A stretch of DNA of 16,104 bases from JBAZYZ01 sp964366065 (lineage in GTDB: Bacteria; Patescibacteriota; Minisyncoccia; Phycocordibacterales; VMEP01). The DNA is taken from positions 1 through 16,104 of the forward strand of contig CAYISF010000010.1 of assembly GCA_964366065.1 (NCBI GenBank). The letters run 5' to 3'. Numbering within the stretch: the first letter of the stretch is position 1; every line of letters starts with the position of its first letter. The notes under the pieces were generated by a model, which was not told the DNA's origin, ran no database searches, and worked only from the letters and a program-made list of their open reading frames with translations. Positions 7,609-13,931 of the stretch are shown one piece after another. The position numbers were made by a program, and so were the translations under genes.

Positions 7609-7637
7609 AATCGGCCGGAACTGTGTTCCGGCCGATT
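7609..7637 (-). terminator. Hairpin terminator after the second lipoprotein gene
   Basis: A perfect 13-bp stem AATCGGCCGGAAC (7609-7621) with its complement at 7625-7637 and a 3-base loop. It lies 13 bp beyond the stop codon of the gene ending at 7651. The T tract on the minus strand is weak (TTTCATATT). Confidence 0.65.
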
Positions 7638-7650
7638 GAAGTTGGGCGCG

Positions 7651-8127
7651 TTAGCACCCGAACATTTTCCTCGGTCCCTCCATGGACCCGAGATACCCCC
7701 CGCATAAAACATTTCGCATATCGTCGCTCCCGTAAGGCCGCGGAGTTTGCGGATACACGGGTGCGTATTCTTTGCCCGCCGGAGCATAGGTTTGCCCGTC
7801 GGCTTGATAGGTACCCGGCGCGGTGATGGTCGGGCAAATCGCCCGACGCAGAGTGAACTTTTGAATTTCACTCTGCTTTTCTTCCTTCCCGTCAACGACC
7901 CGGGATTTCTCCATGCTTATCAGTTCGTCGGATTCGTGCATTTCGCACGAGACCGGCACGGTCTTTTTCACTTCAAGCTTAACCACCCGGCCGTCGGGGA
8001 GACGATGTATCTCGTCCACCACGACGTCCTTGTACTGATCCGGCCGCAAAAACCCAGTTACGGTTGTGCATCCCGCTGCGAACACAGTGAGTGTCGCGAA
8101 AAACAAAACTCCTGTCATACGAGCCAT
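7651..8127 (-). CDS. Small lipoprotein, unknown function
   Basis: 158 residues. ATG at 8125-8127 has AAGGAG (8134-8139) 6 bases upstream. MARMTGVLFFATLTVFAAGC is a signal peptide with lipobox-like AAGC and Cys20 as the expected lipid-modified residue. The mature part starts TTVTGFLRPDQYKDVVVDE, has Cys62 in PVSCEMHESDEL, further Cys residues and a Tyr/Pro-rich segment (about 105-132), and ends in a Cys. It is the first of three exported-protein genes in a row with matching promoters. No family is recognised. Confidence 0.75.
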   Translation of the reverse strand: MARMTGVLFFATLTVFAAGCTTVTGFLRPDQYKDVVVDEIHRLPDGRVVKLEVKKTVPVSCEMHESDELISMEKSRVVDGKEEKQSEIQKFTLRRAICPTITAPGTYQADGQTYAPAGKEYAPVYPQTPRPYGSDDMRNVLCGGYLGSMEGPRKMFGC

Positions 8128-8175
8128 GATTGACTCCTTTCGTAAAAATTTTTGGAGGACTGCTAACCTTCTTTA

Positions 8176-8204
8176 TTTGTATCATATTTCATCAGGTTTG
8201 TCAA
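8176..8204 (-). promoter_or_regulatory. Promoter of the small lipoprotein gene
   Basis: On the minus strand TTGACA (8199-8204), a 17-base spacer and TACAAA (8176-8181), preceded by TGA. The -35 box overlaps the TCAA that flanks the adjacent inverted-repeat element, so that element forms its upstream border. The predicted leader is about 42 bases. Confidence 0.7.
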
Positions 8205-8344
8205 CCCGCACACTAACGTTGGCATTGCTTCACATTTTGCCAAAAACAAAACCCTAAATATAAACAATTTAACCCTTTTGTTGATTCGTCGTTGATTTGA
8301 ATATGTCCGAAGCAAAATCATGCCAACGTTAGTGTGCGGGTCAA
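8201..8344. mobile_element. MITE-like element with 20-bp perfect terminal inverted repeats
   Basis: CCCGCACACTAACGTTGGCA (8205-8224) is perfectly inverted at 8321-8340 and encloses 96 bp of AT-rich sequence without a convincing gene. Four-base TCAA flanks both ends (8201-8204 and 8341-8344), as a target-site duplication would. The size (136 bp), the terminal inverted repeats and the lack of a transposase fit a non-autonomous element. It could instead be a long hairpin RNA or regulatory structure. Confidence 0.6.
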
Positions 8345-8379
8345 TACCCCAATCCACCGCTATATAACGGCTAATGCGG

Positions 8380-8385
8380 TATAAT
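8380..8385 (+). promoter_or_regulatory. Possible -10 box for the GIY-YIG gene
   Basis: A consensus TATAAT lies 34 bp before the ATG. No good -35 box is visible at 16-18 bases upstream. The ATG has no Shine-Dalgarno but follows an AT-rich leader. Confidence 0.4.
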
Positions 8386-8418
8386 AGAGTTCATCCTGTT
8401 AAATAATTTTAAATTTAT

Positions 8419-8694
8419 ATGTTTTACTATGTATATGTGCTTCTCTCGGAGACGGAGAATGACGGCAAATTTTATACCGGGTACACGAAAAATTTAAAAT
8501 TAAGATTTGAGCAACATGCAAAGAAAAAGGTTAAATCAACAAAAATACACGGTTTAATGAAGCTTATTTACTATGAGGCATGCCTTAATCAAAGCGACGC
8601 GACACATAAGGAAAAAAATTTAAAAACGTATTTGGGTAAAATGTTTATTAGAAACCGGCTCAAATCTTATTTAACAGGGCAAGCATATGCTTGA
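8419..8694 (+). CDS. GIY-YIG endonuclease-superfamily small protein
   Basis: 91 residues, the usual length of stand-alone bacterial YhbQ/UPF0213-type proteins. The GIY-YIG core is visible as YVYVLLS (4-10) and FYTGYT (18-23), followed by the conserved Arg29 and His33 in LRFEQH and the putative metal-binding Glu65 in HKEKNLK. Members are structure-linked DNA nucleases or of unknown role; no recognition domain is attached. The stop overlaps the start of the downstream ATPase gene by 8 bp, so they are probably translated together, although no functional link between them is known to me. Confidence 0.85.
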   Translation: MFYYVYVLLSETENDGKFYTGYTKNLKLRFEQHAKKKVKSTKIHGLMKLIYYEACLNQSDATHKEKNLKTYLGKMFIRNRLKSYLTGQAYA

Positions 8695-10390
8695 TTTTGA
8701 CGAAGAAAAACAAAGCGGGCGGCGGGCGGAATTCCGGAAACGCGAAGAGGAGGATTTGGTAAAAATGCTCTCCGAGAAATACTCCGTCCCCTACGTTGAC
8801 CTTTCCGGCGTCGCCATTGAGGGCGACGCTCTCCGCCTCATTCCCGAGCAAAAAGCGCGCGACGAGGGCATCGTGGCTTTCAAGGTTACCGGAAAAAAGC
8901 TGTATATCGCCGTTATCTCGCCGGAGAAAACCCAGACGAAAGAAATCGTGAGCGGCCTAGAGTCGCGGGGATACATTCCTTTCATCTATATGGTTTCGCG
9001 CGCCAGTTTGGACCGCGCCCTAAAACGCTATAAAGAAATTTCAGGTTCGTTTGAAACGAAAGCCGGCATTTTGGATATCTCCGAGGAATTCCTGAATGAA
9101 ATCGCGGGAAAAATAAAAAGCGTGCGCGACATAAGAGAAACTGTCGAGGGCATCATGCGCCAAAACAAAGGGCATAAAATCTCGGCCATGTTTGAAATTA
9201 TTTTAGCCGGGGCCATCGCGGTGGATGCCTCCGACGTGCATGTTGAACCGGAAGAGGACAAGGTCAAGTTGCGCTTTCGTCTGGATGGCGTTCTGGAAGC
9301 CATAATGTCGCTTGATTTTGACACTTATAATTTGCTTGCTTCGCGGGTGAAGCTTCTGTCTGGACTGAAACTGAACGTGAAAGACGCCGCCCAGGACGGA
9401 CGCTTCAGCATCAAGATATCCGGCACGGAAATTGAAATACGCACTTCGGTCATCCCGGGCGCGTATGGCGAGTCCATAGTGCTCCGTCTTTTAAACCCGA
9501 AAACTATCGCGGTGCCGTTTGAAGAACTCGGTATTGACGAGCGCTTGTTCAAAGTTATTGAGCGGGAAATACGAAAACCCAACGGCATAATACTCACCAC
9601 CGGTCCGACAGGGTCCGGCAAGACAACAACTCTCTACGCCATTCTCAAAAAAATTTACAGTCCGGGCACCAAAGTCATTACCATTGAAGACCCGATAGAA
9701 TACCATTTGGCCGGAATCACCCAGACGCAAGTGGAAGACAAAAAGGGCTACACTTTCGCCTCGGGACTCCGTTCGGCTCTTCGGCAGGATCCGGATGTCA
9801 TCATGGTCGGCGAGATCCGCGACGGAGATACCGCCACCACCGCCATCAACGCGGCTCTTACAGGGCACCTGGTTTTTTCCACGCTCCACACCAATAACGC
9901 CGCCGGCACCATCCCGCGCCTGATTGACCTCGGCGTAAATTCAAAAATAATTTCCTCGGCCCTGAATATTTCTCTCGCCCAGCGCCTGGTGCGGCGGCTT
10001 TGTGAATTTTGCAAAAAAGAAGGCGCGCCGAACAAAGACGAGGCCGCTATCATAAACGCTACGCTCGCGCGCCTAAAAAAAGAAAATAAATTGTACGCGT
10101 TCAAAGAAATCGGCGAAAATGCCGAAGGAAAGAAAATGTGGCGGGCGGTCGGTTGCGATAAATGCAATCAAACCGGCTATAAATCACGCATCGGCGTTCA
10201 TGAAGGAATTTTGACCGACGAAGCGATTGAGAAAATCATCAACACGAACCCGAGCGAGCGCGAGATAAAGAAGGCCGCCCTGCCGCAGGGAATTATGGAT
10301 ATGGCGCAGGACGGCATGGTGAAAGTATTGAAAGGAATCACTTCTCTTGATGAACTCGGAAGAGTAGTGGAGCTGGAAACGAGTGAGTAG
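8687..10390 (+). CDS. pilB: Type IV pilus assembly / type II secretion ATPase (PilB/GspE family)
   Basis: 567 residues, full length. Residues 1-150 are the N-terminal GspE domain. The ATPase core has DASDVHVEP (180-188), Walker A GPTGSGKT (306-313), the Asp box TIEDPIEY (332-339), Walker B VIMVGEIRD (371-379) and the His box TGHLVFSTLHTN (392-403). The Zn-binding tetracysteine (C439, C442, C490, C493) marks the PilB/GspE type, which drives pilin polymerisation, rather than PilT. It forms a cytoplasmic hexamer at the inner membrane. No pilC, pilT, pilM or pilin gene is in the window. The ATG (8687) lies inside the end of the GIY-YIG gene. Confidence 0.92.
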   Translation: MLDFDEEKQSGRRAEFRKREEEDLVKMLSEKYSVPYVDLSGVAIEGDALRLIPEQKARDEGIVAFKVTGKKLYIAVISPEKTQTKEIVSGLESRGYIPFIYMVSRASLDRALKRYKEISGSFETKAGILDISEEFLNEIAGKIKSVRDIRETVEGIMRQNKGHKISAMFEIILAGAIAVDASDVHVEPEEDKVKLRFRLDGVLEAIMSLDFDTYNLLASRVKLLSGLKLNVKDAAQDGRFSIKISGTEIEIRTSVIPGAYGESIVLRLLNPKTIAVPFEELGIDERLFKVIEREIRKPNGIILTTGPTGSGKTTTLYAILKKIYSPGTKVITIEDPIEYHLAGITQTQVEDKKGYTFASGLRSALRQDPDVIMVGEIRDGDTATTAINAALTGHLVFSTLHTNNAAGTIPRLIDLGVNSKIISSALNISLAQRLVRRLCEFCKKEGAPNKDEAAIINATLARLKKENKLYAFKEIGENAEGKKMWRAVGCDKCNQTGYKSRIGVHEGILTDEAIEKIINTNPSEREIKKAALPQGIMDMAQDGMVKVLKGITSLDELGRVVELETSE

Positions 10391-10414
10391 TTGGTAGGTT
10401 GTAGGTGGTAGAAA
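10387..10414. repeat. 7-bp periodic repeat after pilB
   Basis: GTAGTTG, GTAGGTT, GTAGGTG, GTAGAAA in exact 7-bp register, starting at the pilB stop codon. Its complement (CTACCAC, CTACAAC) resembles the CCTACAA heptamers before ruvC. Confidence 0.55.
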
Positions 10415-10419
10415 AATAA

Positions 10420-10456
10420 AACAAAAACCGCTTCTTTTAAAGAAGCGGTTTTTGTT
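10420..10456. terminator. Bidirectional terminator between pilB and the structured RNA
   Basis: An almost perfect palindrome: AACAAAAACCGCTTCTTT (10420-10437) with its complement at 10439-10456. On plus it can end pilB; on minus the run GGTTTTTGTTTTATTTTT after the stem core is a strong terminator for the minus-strand RNA at 10462-10616. Confidence 0.85.
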
Positions 10457-10461
10457 CGGGC

Positions 10462-10616
10462 AAGCGCATAAATCTCTAAGTAACCCTTTTAACGCGGACG
10501 CTAAAAGTAAGGAACGCCACACAGGATAATTCCAGTAGGAACCCGAAGGTAACCAGAATGTCCTACAAAACGTCCCCGGTAGACCGGAGCCCGGTTGCTT
10601 AGAGATTTATGGGCTC
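10462..10616 (-). ncRNA. Candidate structured RNA of about 155 nt, unknown class
   Basis: A 14-bp closing helix (10467-10480 with 10598-10611) extends inward by AACC/GGTT and outward by four pairs past single mismatches. Inside, four hairpins can form: 10574-10589, 10535-10566, 10511-10533 and 10486-10507. Minus is the better strand: two apical loops become UUCG (10544-10547) and UCCG, and three A-C mismatches on plus become G-U pairs. A strong terminator follows on minus at 10420-10456. The ends and promoter are not defined. It shows no SRP, RNase P or tmRNA signature; a 6S-like RNA or an undescribed RNA is possible. Confidence 0.6.
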
Positions 10617-10631
10617 GTCAGTACGCTAATC

Positions 10632-10692
10632 CCGCCAAATGTTTGCGGCGTTTATTATTTTAAATGATCTAGGCGCCGCAAACATTTGGCGG
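10632..10692. repeat. 19-bp perfect inverted repeat with AT-rich loop
   Basis: CCGCCAAATGTTTGCGGCG (10632-10650) is perfectly inverted at 10674-10692 around a 23-base AT-rich centre. It lies between the structured RNA and the ruvB promoter. The arm, read outward as CCGCAAACATTTGGC, loosely resembles the arm of the element at 8205-8340 (CCGCACACTAACGTTGGC). No direct repeat flanks it. Confidence 0.65.
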
Positions 10693-10707
10693 AACATGAT
10701 ATTAAAA

Positions 10708-10716
10708 TGATATACT
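10708..10716 (+). promoter_or_regulatory. Extended -10 promoter of ruvB
   Basis: TGATATACT combines an extended -10 TGA with TATACT (10711-10716), about 57 bp before the ruvB ATG. The -35 region falls in the right arm of the preceding inverted repeat (TTGGCG, 10686-10691), with a spacer slightly long at 19 bases. Confidence 0.5.
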
Positions 10717-10772
10717 GAACTAACAGTATTAGGTTAGCACGAAAACATTATTTTGTCAACTCCCCAATTCGT

Positions 10773-11804
10773 ATGTCAAAGGATTTCAAAAAAGACGATG
10801 AAATCAACGAGCTAAAGCGCCCGGATGCGTTTTTGGACCAGACCCTGCGCCCGACAAAATGGGACGATTATATCGGACAAGGGCCTATCAAGGAAAATTT
10901 GCGCATTCTTCTGACCGCGGCCAAGCAAAGGAATCATCCGCCCGAACACATTCTTTTTTACGGTCCGCCGGGCTTGGGCAAGACCACTCTTGCTTATTTA
11001 ATCGCCCACGAAACAGGGAAGCAGATAAAAATCACTTCCGGTCCGGCCATTGAAAAAGTCGGCGACCTGGCTTCAATTCTGACCAACCTTTCCCCGGGCG
11101 ATATTCTTTTCATTGACGAAGTCCACCGCTTAAATAAGCTGGTTGAAGAAATACTGTATCCGGCCATGGAATCCGGCTCTCTCGATATCATCATAGGCAA
11201 AGGCCCGTCGGCGCGCACCATTCAATTGGACCTGCCTCCGTTTACGCTTATCGCCGCCACCACGCGCGTGGCTCTGCTCTCTTCTCCTCTCCGCTCGCGT
11301 TTTTCCGGCGGAACATTCCGGCTTGAATTCTATAACGAAGCTGAAATCGCGAAAATAATCCGCCGCTCGGCAAAAATTTTGGATACCAAAGTAAGCGACA
11401 GTGCCATTGCCGAAATCGCCAAACGGAGCAGGTTCACTCCGCGCACCGCCAATTATTTGCTGAAACGCTGTCGCGACTACGCGCAGGTGCATAAAAAAGA
11501 ACTCTCCGAAGAGGCGGTGCGCGAAGCGCTCAAGCTTCTCGGTATCGACGAAATCGGTCTCTCATCTTCCGACCGGCGCATCTTGGAAATTATTATTCAA
11601 AAATTCCGCGGCGGGCCGGTGGGGCTTAACACCATCGCCGCGGCGGCAAGCGAAGAGGAGGCCACAATAGAAGAAGTGCTGGAGCCGTATTTGATTCAGC
11701 TCGGACTTCTGGAACGCACCGCCCGCGGCCGGCTGGCCACGCCGGAGGCCTACAAACATATGAGACTGGAAACTTCGCTTGATAAGCAGGAAAAGCTTTT
11801 GTAA
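10773..11804 (+). CDS. ruvB: Holliday junction branch-migration DNA helicase RuvB
   Basis: 343 residues, normal length. RuvB hexamers pump DNA through RuvA-bound Holliday junctions. The sequence shows LRPTKWDDYIGQ near the N-terminus, Walker A GPPGLGKT (64-71), Walker B LFIDEVHRL (112-120), the sensor and arginine-finger region AATTRVALLSSPLRSRF (161-177), and the C-terminal winged helix ending in RTARGRLATPEAYKHM. The ATG at 10773 has no clear Shine-Dalgarno. It is transcribed alone and ends in its own terminator. ruvC is about 1.2 kb downstream; ruvA is not in the window. Confidence 0.97.
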   Translation: MSKDFKKDDEINELKRPDAFLDQTLRPTKWDDYIGQGPIKENLRILLTAAKQRNHPPEHILFYGPPGLGKTTLAYLIAHETGKQIKITSGPAIEKVGDLASILTNLSPGDILFIDEVHRLNKLVEEILYPAMESGSLDIIIGKGPSARTIQLDLPPFTLIAATTRVALLSSPLRSRFSGGTFRLEFYNEAEIAKIIRRSAKILDTKVSDSAIAEIAKRSRFTPRTANYLLKRCRDYAQVHKKELSEEAVREALKLLGIDEIGLSSSDRRILEIIIQKFRGGPVGLNTIAAAASEEEATIEEVLEPYLIQLGLLERTARGRLATPEAYKHMRLETSLDKQEKLL

Positions 11805-11834
11805 AAAAACCCCGCTACGCGCGGGGTTTTTTTT
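11803..11834 (+). terminator. Rho-independent terminator of ruvB
   Basis: AAAAAAACCCCGC (11803-11815) pairs with GCGGGGTTTTTTT (11821-11833) around a 5-base loop, with eight Ts on plus. It starts inside the ruvB stop codon. The A run also makes it usable for the convergent minus-strand membrane protein. Confidence 0.92.
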
Positions 11835-11852
11835 AAGCGTTCTTAACGCGAA

Positions 11853-12392
11853 CTACTTATTGGGAATGGCTTCCGGCGATGGAAGAAATTGATCGTTCAG
11901 CCACCTAAGTCCTTTTTCATACAACTCCCATATCTTACTTTTTGAAGGCGGGCGCGGGGTACATGCGGAAAAATAAATTCCCGCAAAAGAAGAAGCCACC
12001 AAAGACATCGTAAAAGTAGCGAACAAATCATCTGCAGGAGTATGGGAGTAAATCCTTACGAGCGATAAGAATAAACTTACCATGATTAAAGCGAATATAA
12101 TCCTTATCAGAGCTATGTGAAATGGTCCTGCGACCAAGCGCCCATTTTTCAAAAAATCGGCTTCTTCATGTTCGATTTTTTTGACATAGCTAAAACTGAT
12201 GATACTCTGGAGCGCAACTAAAATTGCCAAGTGGGGCACTCCGATAAAAAGAGTGCCACCCCATAAAGACAGGTTGGAGATTACAACTGTCCATTTCTCC
12301 ATAGAGAATTTGGTCAGCCCGGTTAACCACTGGACCTTATCGCAAAACTTCTGCGCTTTGCCTAGAAGGAAGCTGTCTATCGCTATAAACAT
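11853..12392 (-). CDS. Membrane protein of unknown function
   Basis: 179 residues with about four hydrophobic segments (roughly 36-53, 54-72, 90-112, 124-145). The ATG at 12390-12392 follows GGGAGAAAATA, a usable Shine-Dalgarno. Between segments two and three is a charged loop KKIEHEEADFLKNGR; the C-terminus is a soluble tail with WELYEKGLRWLNDQF. I recognise no family or catalytic motif. It is convergent with ruvB and divergent from yebC, so it is probably a single-gene unit. Confidence 0.7.
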   Translation of the reverse strand: MFIAIDSFLLGKAQKFCDKVQWLTGLTKFSMEKWTVVISNLSLWGGTLFIGVPHLAILVALQSIISFSYVKKIEHEEADFLKNGRLVAGPFHIALIRIIFALIMVSLFLSLVRIYSHTPADDLFATFTMSLVASSFAGIYFSACTPRPPSKSKIWELYEKGLRWLNDQFLPSPEAIPNK

Positions 12393-12431
12393 TATTTTCT
12401 CCCAAAATTTGTGAAAGAATCTGACCTATAA

Positions 12432-12483
12432 ATACCACCGAACAAACAAAATGGCAAGTTTTGTTTTTTTGTTCCGGCGGTAT
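12432..12483. promoter_or_regulatory. Imperfect inverted repeat in the divergent yebC promoter region
   Basis: ATACCACCGAACAAACAAAA (12432-12451) is mirrored, with a few extra Ts, at 12459-12483 ending in CCGGCGGTAT. A TATAAA sequence lies at the outer edge of both arms (12426-12431 and 12481-12486), so the repeat spans the control region for the two divergent genes. It could be an operator or a hairpin in the yebC leader. Confidence 0.45.
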
Positions 12484-12501
12484 AAACTACAGGTTATCAA
12501 T

Positions 12502-13032
12502 ATGTCTGGTCACTCCAAATGGGCGCAAATCAAGAGACAAAAAGGGAGCGAAGACGCGAGGAGGAGCAAAGTTTTCGGAAAGCTCGCCAATTTAATCGCG
12601 CAGGAATCAAAAAAAGCCAAGGGTGATGTGAGCTCTCCGTCTCTCCGCGCGGTGATCGAAAAAGCCAAAAAAGAAAATATGCCCAAAGATACGATTGAAC
12701 GCGCGATTAAAAAAGGGATAAGCGCGGAGATGGGCGAAATGCACGAGGTGCTGTATGAAGCGTACGGACCGGGCGGATGCGCGCTTATCATTGAAGGACT
12801 GACTGACAGCAAAAACAAAAGTGCCGCCGAAATCAAACATCTTCTGTCTTTAAATAACGCGGCGTTTGCGAGTCCGGGCGCGGCAACGTGGGCTTTTAAA
12901 AAGGAGAGTGGCGAATGGGTGCCCACAACAACCATTCCCCTGTCCGAAGAAGACGGGTTGAATCTCTCCGCGCTCATTGAGGAACTTGAAGCGCTGGATT
13001 ATGTACAGAATGTTTACACAAATGGGGATTAA
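12502..13032 (+). CDS. yebC: YebC/TACO1-family translation protein, shortened
   Basis: The start is the ATG at 12502, giving the conserved MSGHSKWAQIKRQKG; the open frame continues upstream to 12451 without family support. The protein has 176 residues against about 240 in typical members. The N-terminal helical domain and the block YEAYGPGGCALIIEGLTDSKN are conserved, and the usual C-terminal YVQNVYTNGD is present, so roughly 60-65 residues are missing internally from the C-terminal domain (after about residue 140) and the ends are intact. YebC-family proteins relieve ribosome stalling at proline-rich sequences or act as regulators. It overlaps ruvC, the classical yebC-ruvC arrangement. Confidence 0.9.
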   Translation: MSGHSKWAQIKRQKGSEDARRSKVFGKLANLIAQESKKAKGDVSSPSLRAVIEKAKKENMPKDTIERAIKKGISAEMGEMHEVLYEAYGPGGCALIIEGLTDSKNKSAAEIKHLLSLNNAAFASPGAATWAFKKESGEWVPTTTIPLSEEDGLNLSALIEELEALDYVQNVYTNGD

Positions 13033-13543
13033 ACCTACAACCTACAACCTACGACCTACGACCTACCGCGTACTCGCGATAGACCCCGGATTTGAACGCG
13101 TCGGCATTGCCGTCATTGAACGCGACCCGAAAACACGAAAAGAAAAATTGATACATTCGGAGTGTTTCAAAACTAGCAACTCGCTCCTCTTTCCGGAGCG
13201 GTTGATTCTTATTGGCGGAAAAATCAGAAGCGCCATTGGCAAATTTTCACCCGACGCGCTCGCGATAGAAAAGCTTTATTTTGAAAAAAACACCAAAACA
13301 GCCATGGGGGTCTCAGAAGCGCGCGGTGTCATCGTCTATGAAGCCGCGCGCGCGGGCCTCGCAATACACGAATACACTCCGCTTCAGATAAAAGTGGCCG
13401 TAACCAGCTACGGCAAGGCCACCAAAGAACAGGTCAACAATATGGTCGGAAAATTAATCGTCCTGCCTAAGAAAATTTCCTCCGATGATGAGATGGACGC
13501 CATTGCCTGCGGCCTCACCTGCCTAGCCCACCTTAAATTCTAA
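13022..13543 (+). CDS. ruvC: Crossover junction endodeoxyribonuclease RuvC
   Basis: From the ATG at 13022 the protein has 173 residues. RuvC cuts Holliday junctions symmetrically. The four acidic catalytic residues are visible: D21 (AIDPG), E83 (LAIEKLYF), D156 and D159 (SDDEMDAIA). The RNase H-like fold starts at RVLAIDPG, so the preceding 15 residues are extra and come from the CCTACAA heptamer array. No start codon lies closer to the conserved domain; an upstream ATG at 12977 would lengthen it further. The chosen ATG overlaps the last codons of yebC (ACAAATGGGGATTAA), implying coupled translation. The region around residues 120-150 is short for the family. Confidence 0.88.
   Translation: MGIKPTTYNLRPTTYRVLAIDPGFERVGIAVIERDPKTRKEKLIHSECFKTSNSLLFPERLILIGGKIRSAIGKFSPDALAIEKLYFEKNTKTAMGVSEARGVIVYEAARAGLAIHEYTPLQIKVAVTSYGKATKEQVNNMVGKLIVLPKKISSDDEMDAIACGLTCLAHLKF
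13034..13068. repeat. CCTACAA heptamer array at the ruvC start
   Basis: Five tandem 7-bp units: CCTACAA, CCTACAA, CCTACGA, CCTACGA, CCTACCG. They lie between the yebC stop and the conserved ruvC domain and, if translated, give KPTTYNLRPTTYR. Confidence 0.75.
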
Positions 13544-13581
13544 ATCTTAAGTATTAAATCCTGTTTCCAATTATGCCTATT

Positions 13582-13625
13582 CCGAATCTATTCTAGTCTT
13601 TTGCAAAAGACTAGAATAGATTCGG
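13582..13625. repeat. Palindrome copy 1 (44 bp, perfect)
   Basis: The half-site CCGAATCTATTCTAGTCTTTTG is followed at once by its complement (centre 13603/13604). The 34-bp core (half TCTATTCTAGTCTTTTG) is shared with copies 2-4; here it is extended by CCGAA/TTCGG. On the minus strand it encodes the last residues and the stop of the winged-helix gene. Confidence 0.95.
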
Positions 13626-13860
13626 CGCGGGGCGTGAGCTTGTGACGGACACTGTTGCCTTGATTGCGTTTCATCACCAATCCGGCAATGGCAAGCTTGC
13701 GTATGTGGTCCGAGGCATTCTCATATCCTATGCGGAGTTTCTCCGCTACGTCCTCTACCGATAGCTCGGGTTCTTTATTCAAGAGATCAAGAATCTGGAT
13801 TCGCCGGTGGTTGGCGAATCCCTTGACGACTCTTTCGATTTTTCGATAATTAGTTGCCAT
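13588..13860 (-). CDS. Winged-helix (ArsR-like) transcriptional regulator
   Basis: 90 residues. The arrangement is that of a small ArsR-type winged helix: HRRIQILDLLNKEPELSVEDVAEKL (helices 1-3, about 18-42), recognition helix NASDHIRKLAIAGLV (about 48-62) and wing KRNQGNSVRHKLT (about 64-76). No Cys-based metal site is seen; the only Cys is in the tail. The tail ILVFCKRLE and the stop are encoded inside palindrome copy 1. ATG at 13858-13860 has no Shine-Dalgarno. A TATAAT (13903-13908) lies upstream and palindrome copy 2 overlaps its -35 position, which suggests self-regulation through the palindrome; this is inference. Confidence 0.8.
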   Translation of the reverse strand: MATNYRKIERVVKGFANHRRIQILDLLNKEPELSVEDVAEKLRIGYENASDHIRKLAIAGLVMKRNQGNSVRHKLTPRAESILVFCKRLE

Positions 13861-13902
13861 TGGAGTTGGTGGGGTTGGTTGTCATTACTTTTAATTACTC
13901 CC

Positions 13903-13931
13903 ATTATACACCCTGCCCATTTTCTATTCTA
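13903..13931 (-). promoter_or_regulatory. Probable promoter of the winged-helix gene
   Basis: On minus a consensus TATAAT (13903-13908) has at 17 bases upstream a poor -35 hexamer TAGAAT (13926-13931), which lies inside palindrome copy 2. A protein bound to the palindrome would block or replace -35 contact. Confidence 0.5.

Noticed and set aside
7559..7895. Overlapping frames of 92 and 108 codons on minus
   Set aside because: They overlap the lipoprotein gene in other frames, which has signal peptide, lipobox, promoter and Shine-Dalgarno support.
8163..8357. 64-codon minus-strand frame across the MITE-like element
   Set aside because: It covers the promoter and both terminal repeats, has no Shine-Dalgarno and resembles no protein.
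10438..10520. Plus-strand signal for the RNA near pilB
   Set aside because: On plus several pairs become A-C mismatches, UNCG loops are lost, and no T tract follows the closing helix.
10462..10616. Structured RNA as SRP RNA or RNase P RNA
   Set aside because: The SRP apical AGCAG/GGAA core and the RNase P GAGGAAAGTCC block are absent on both strands.
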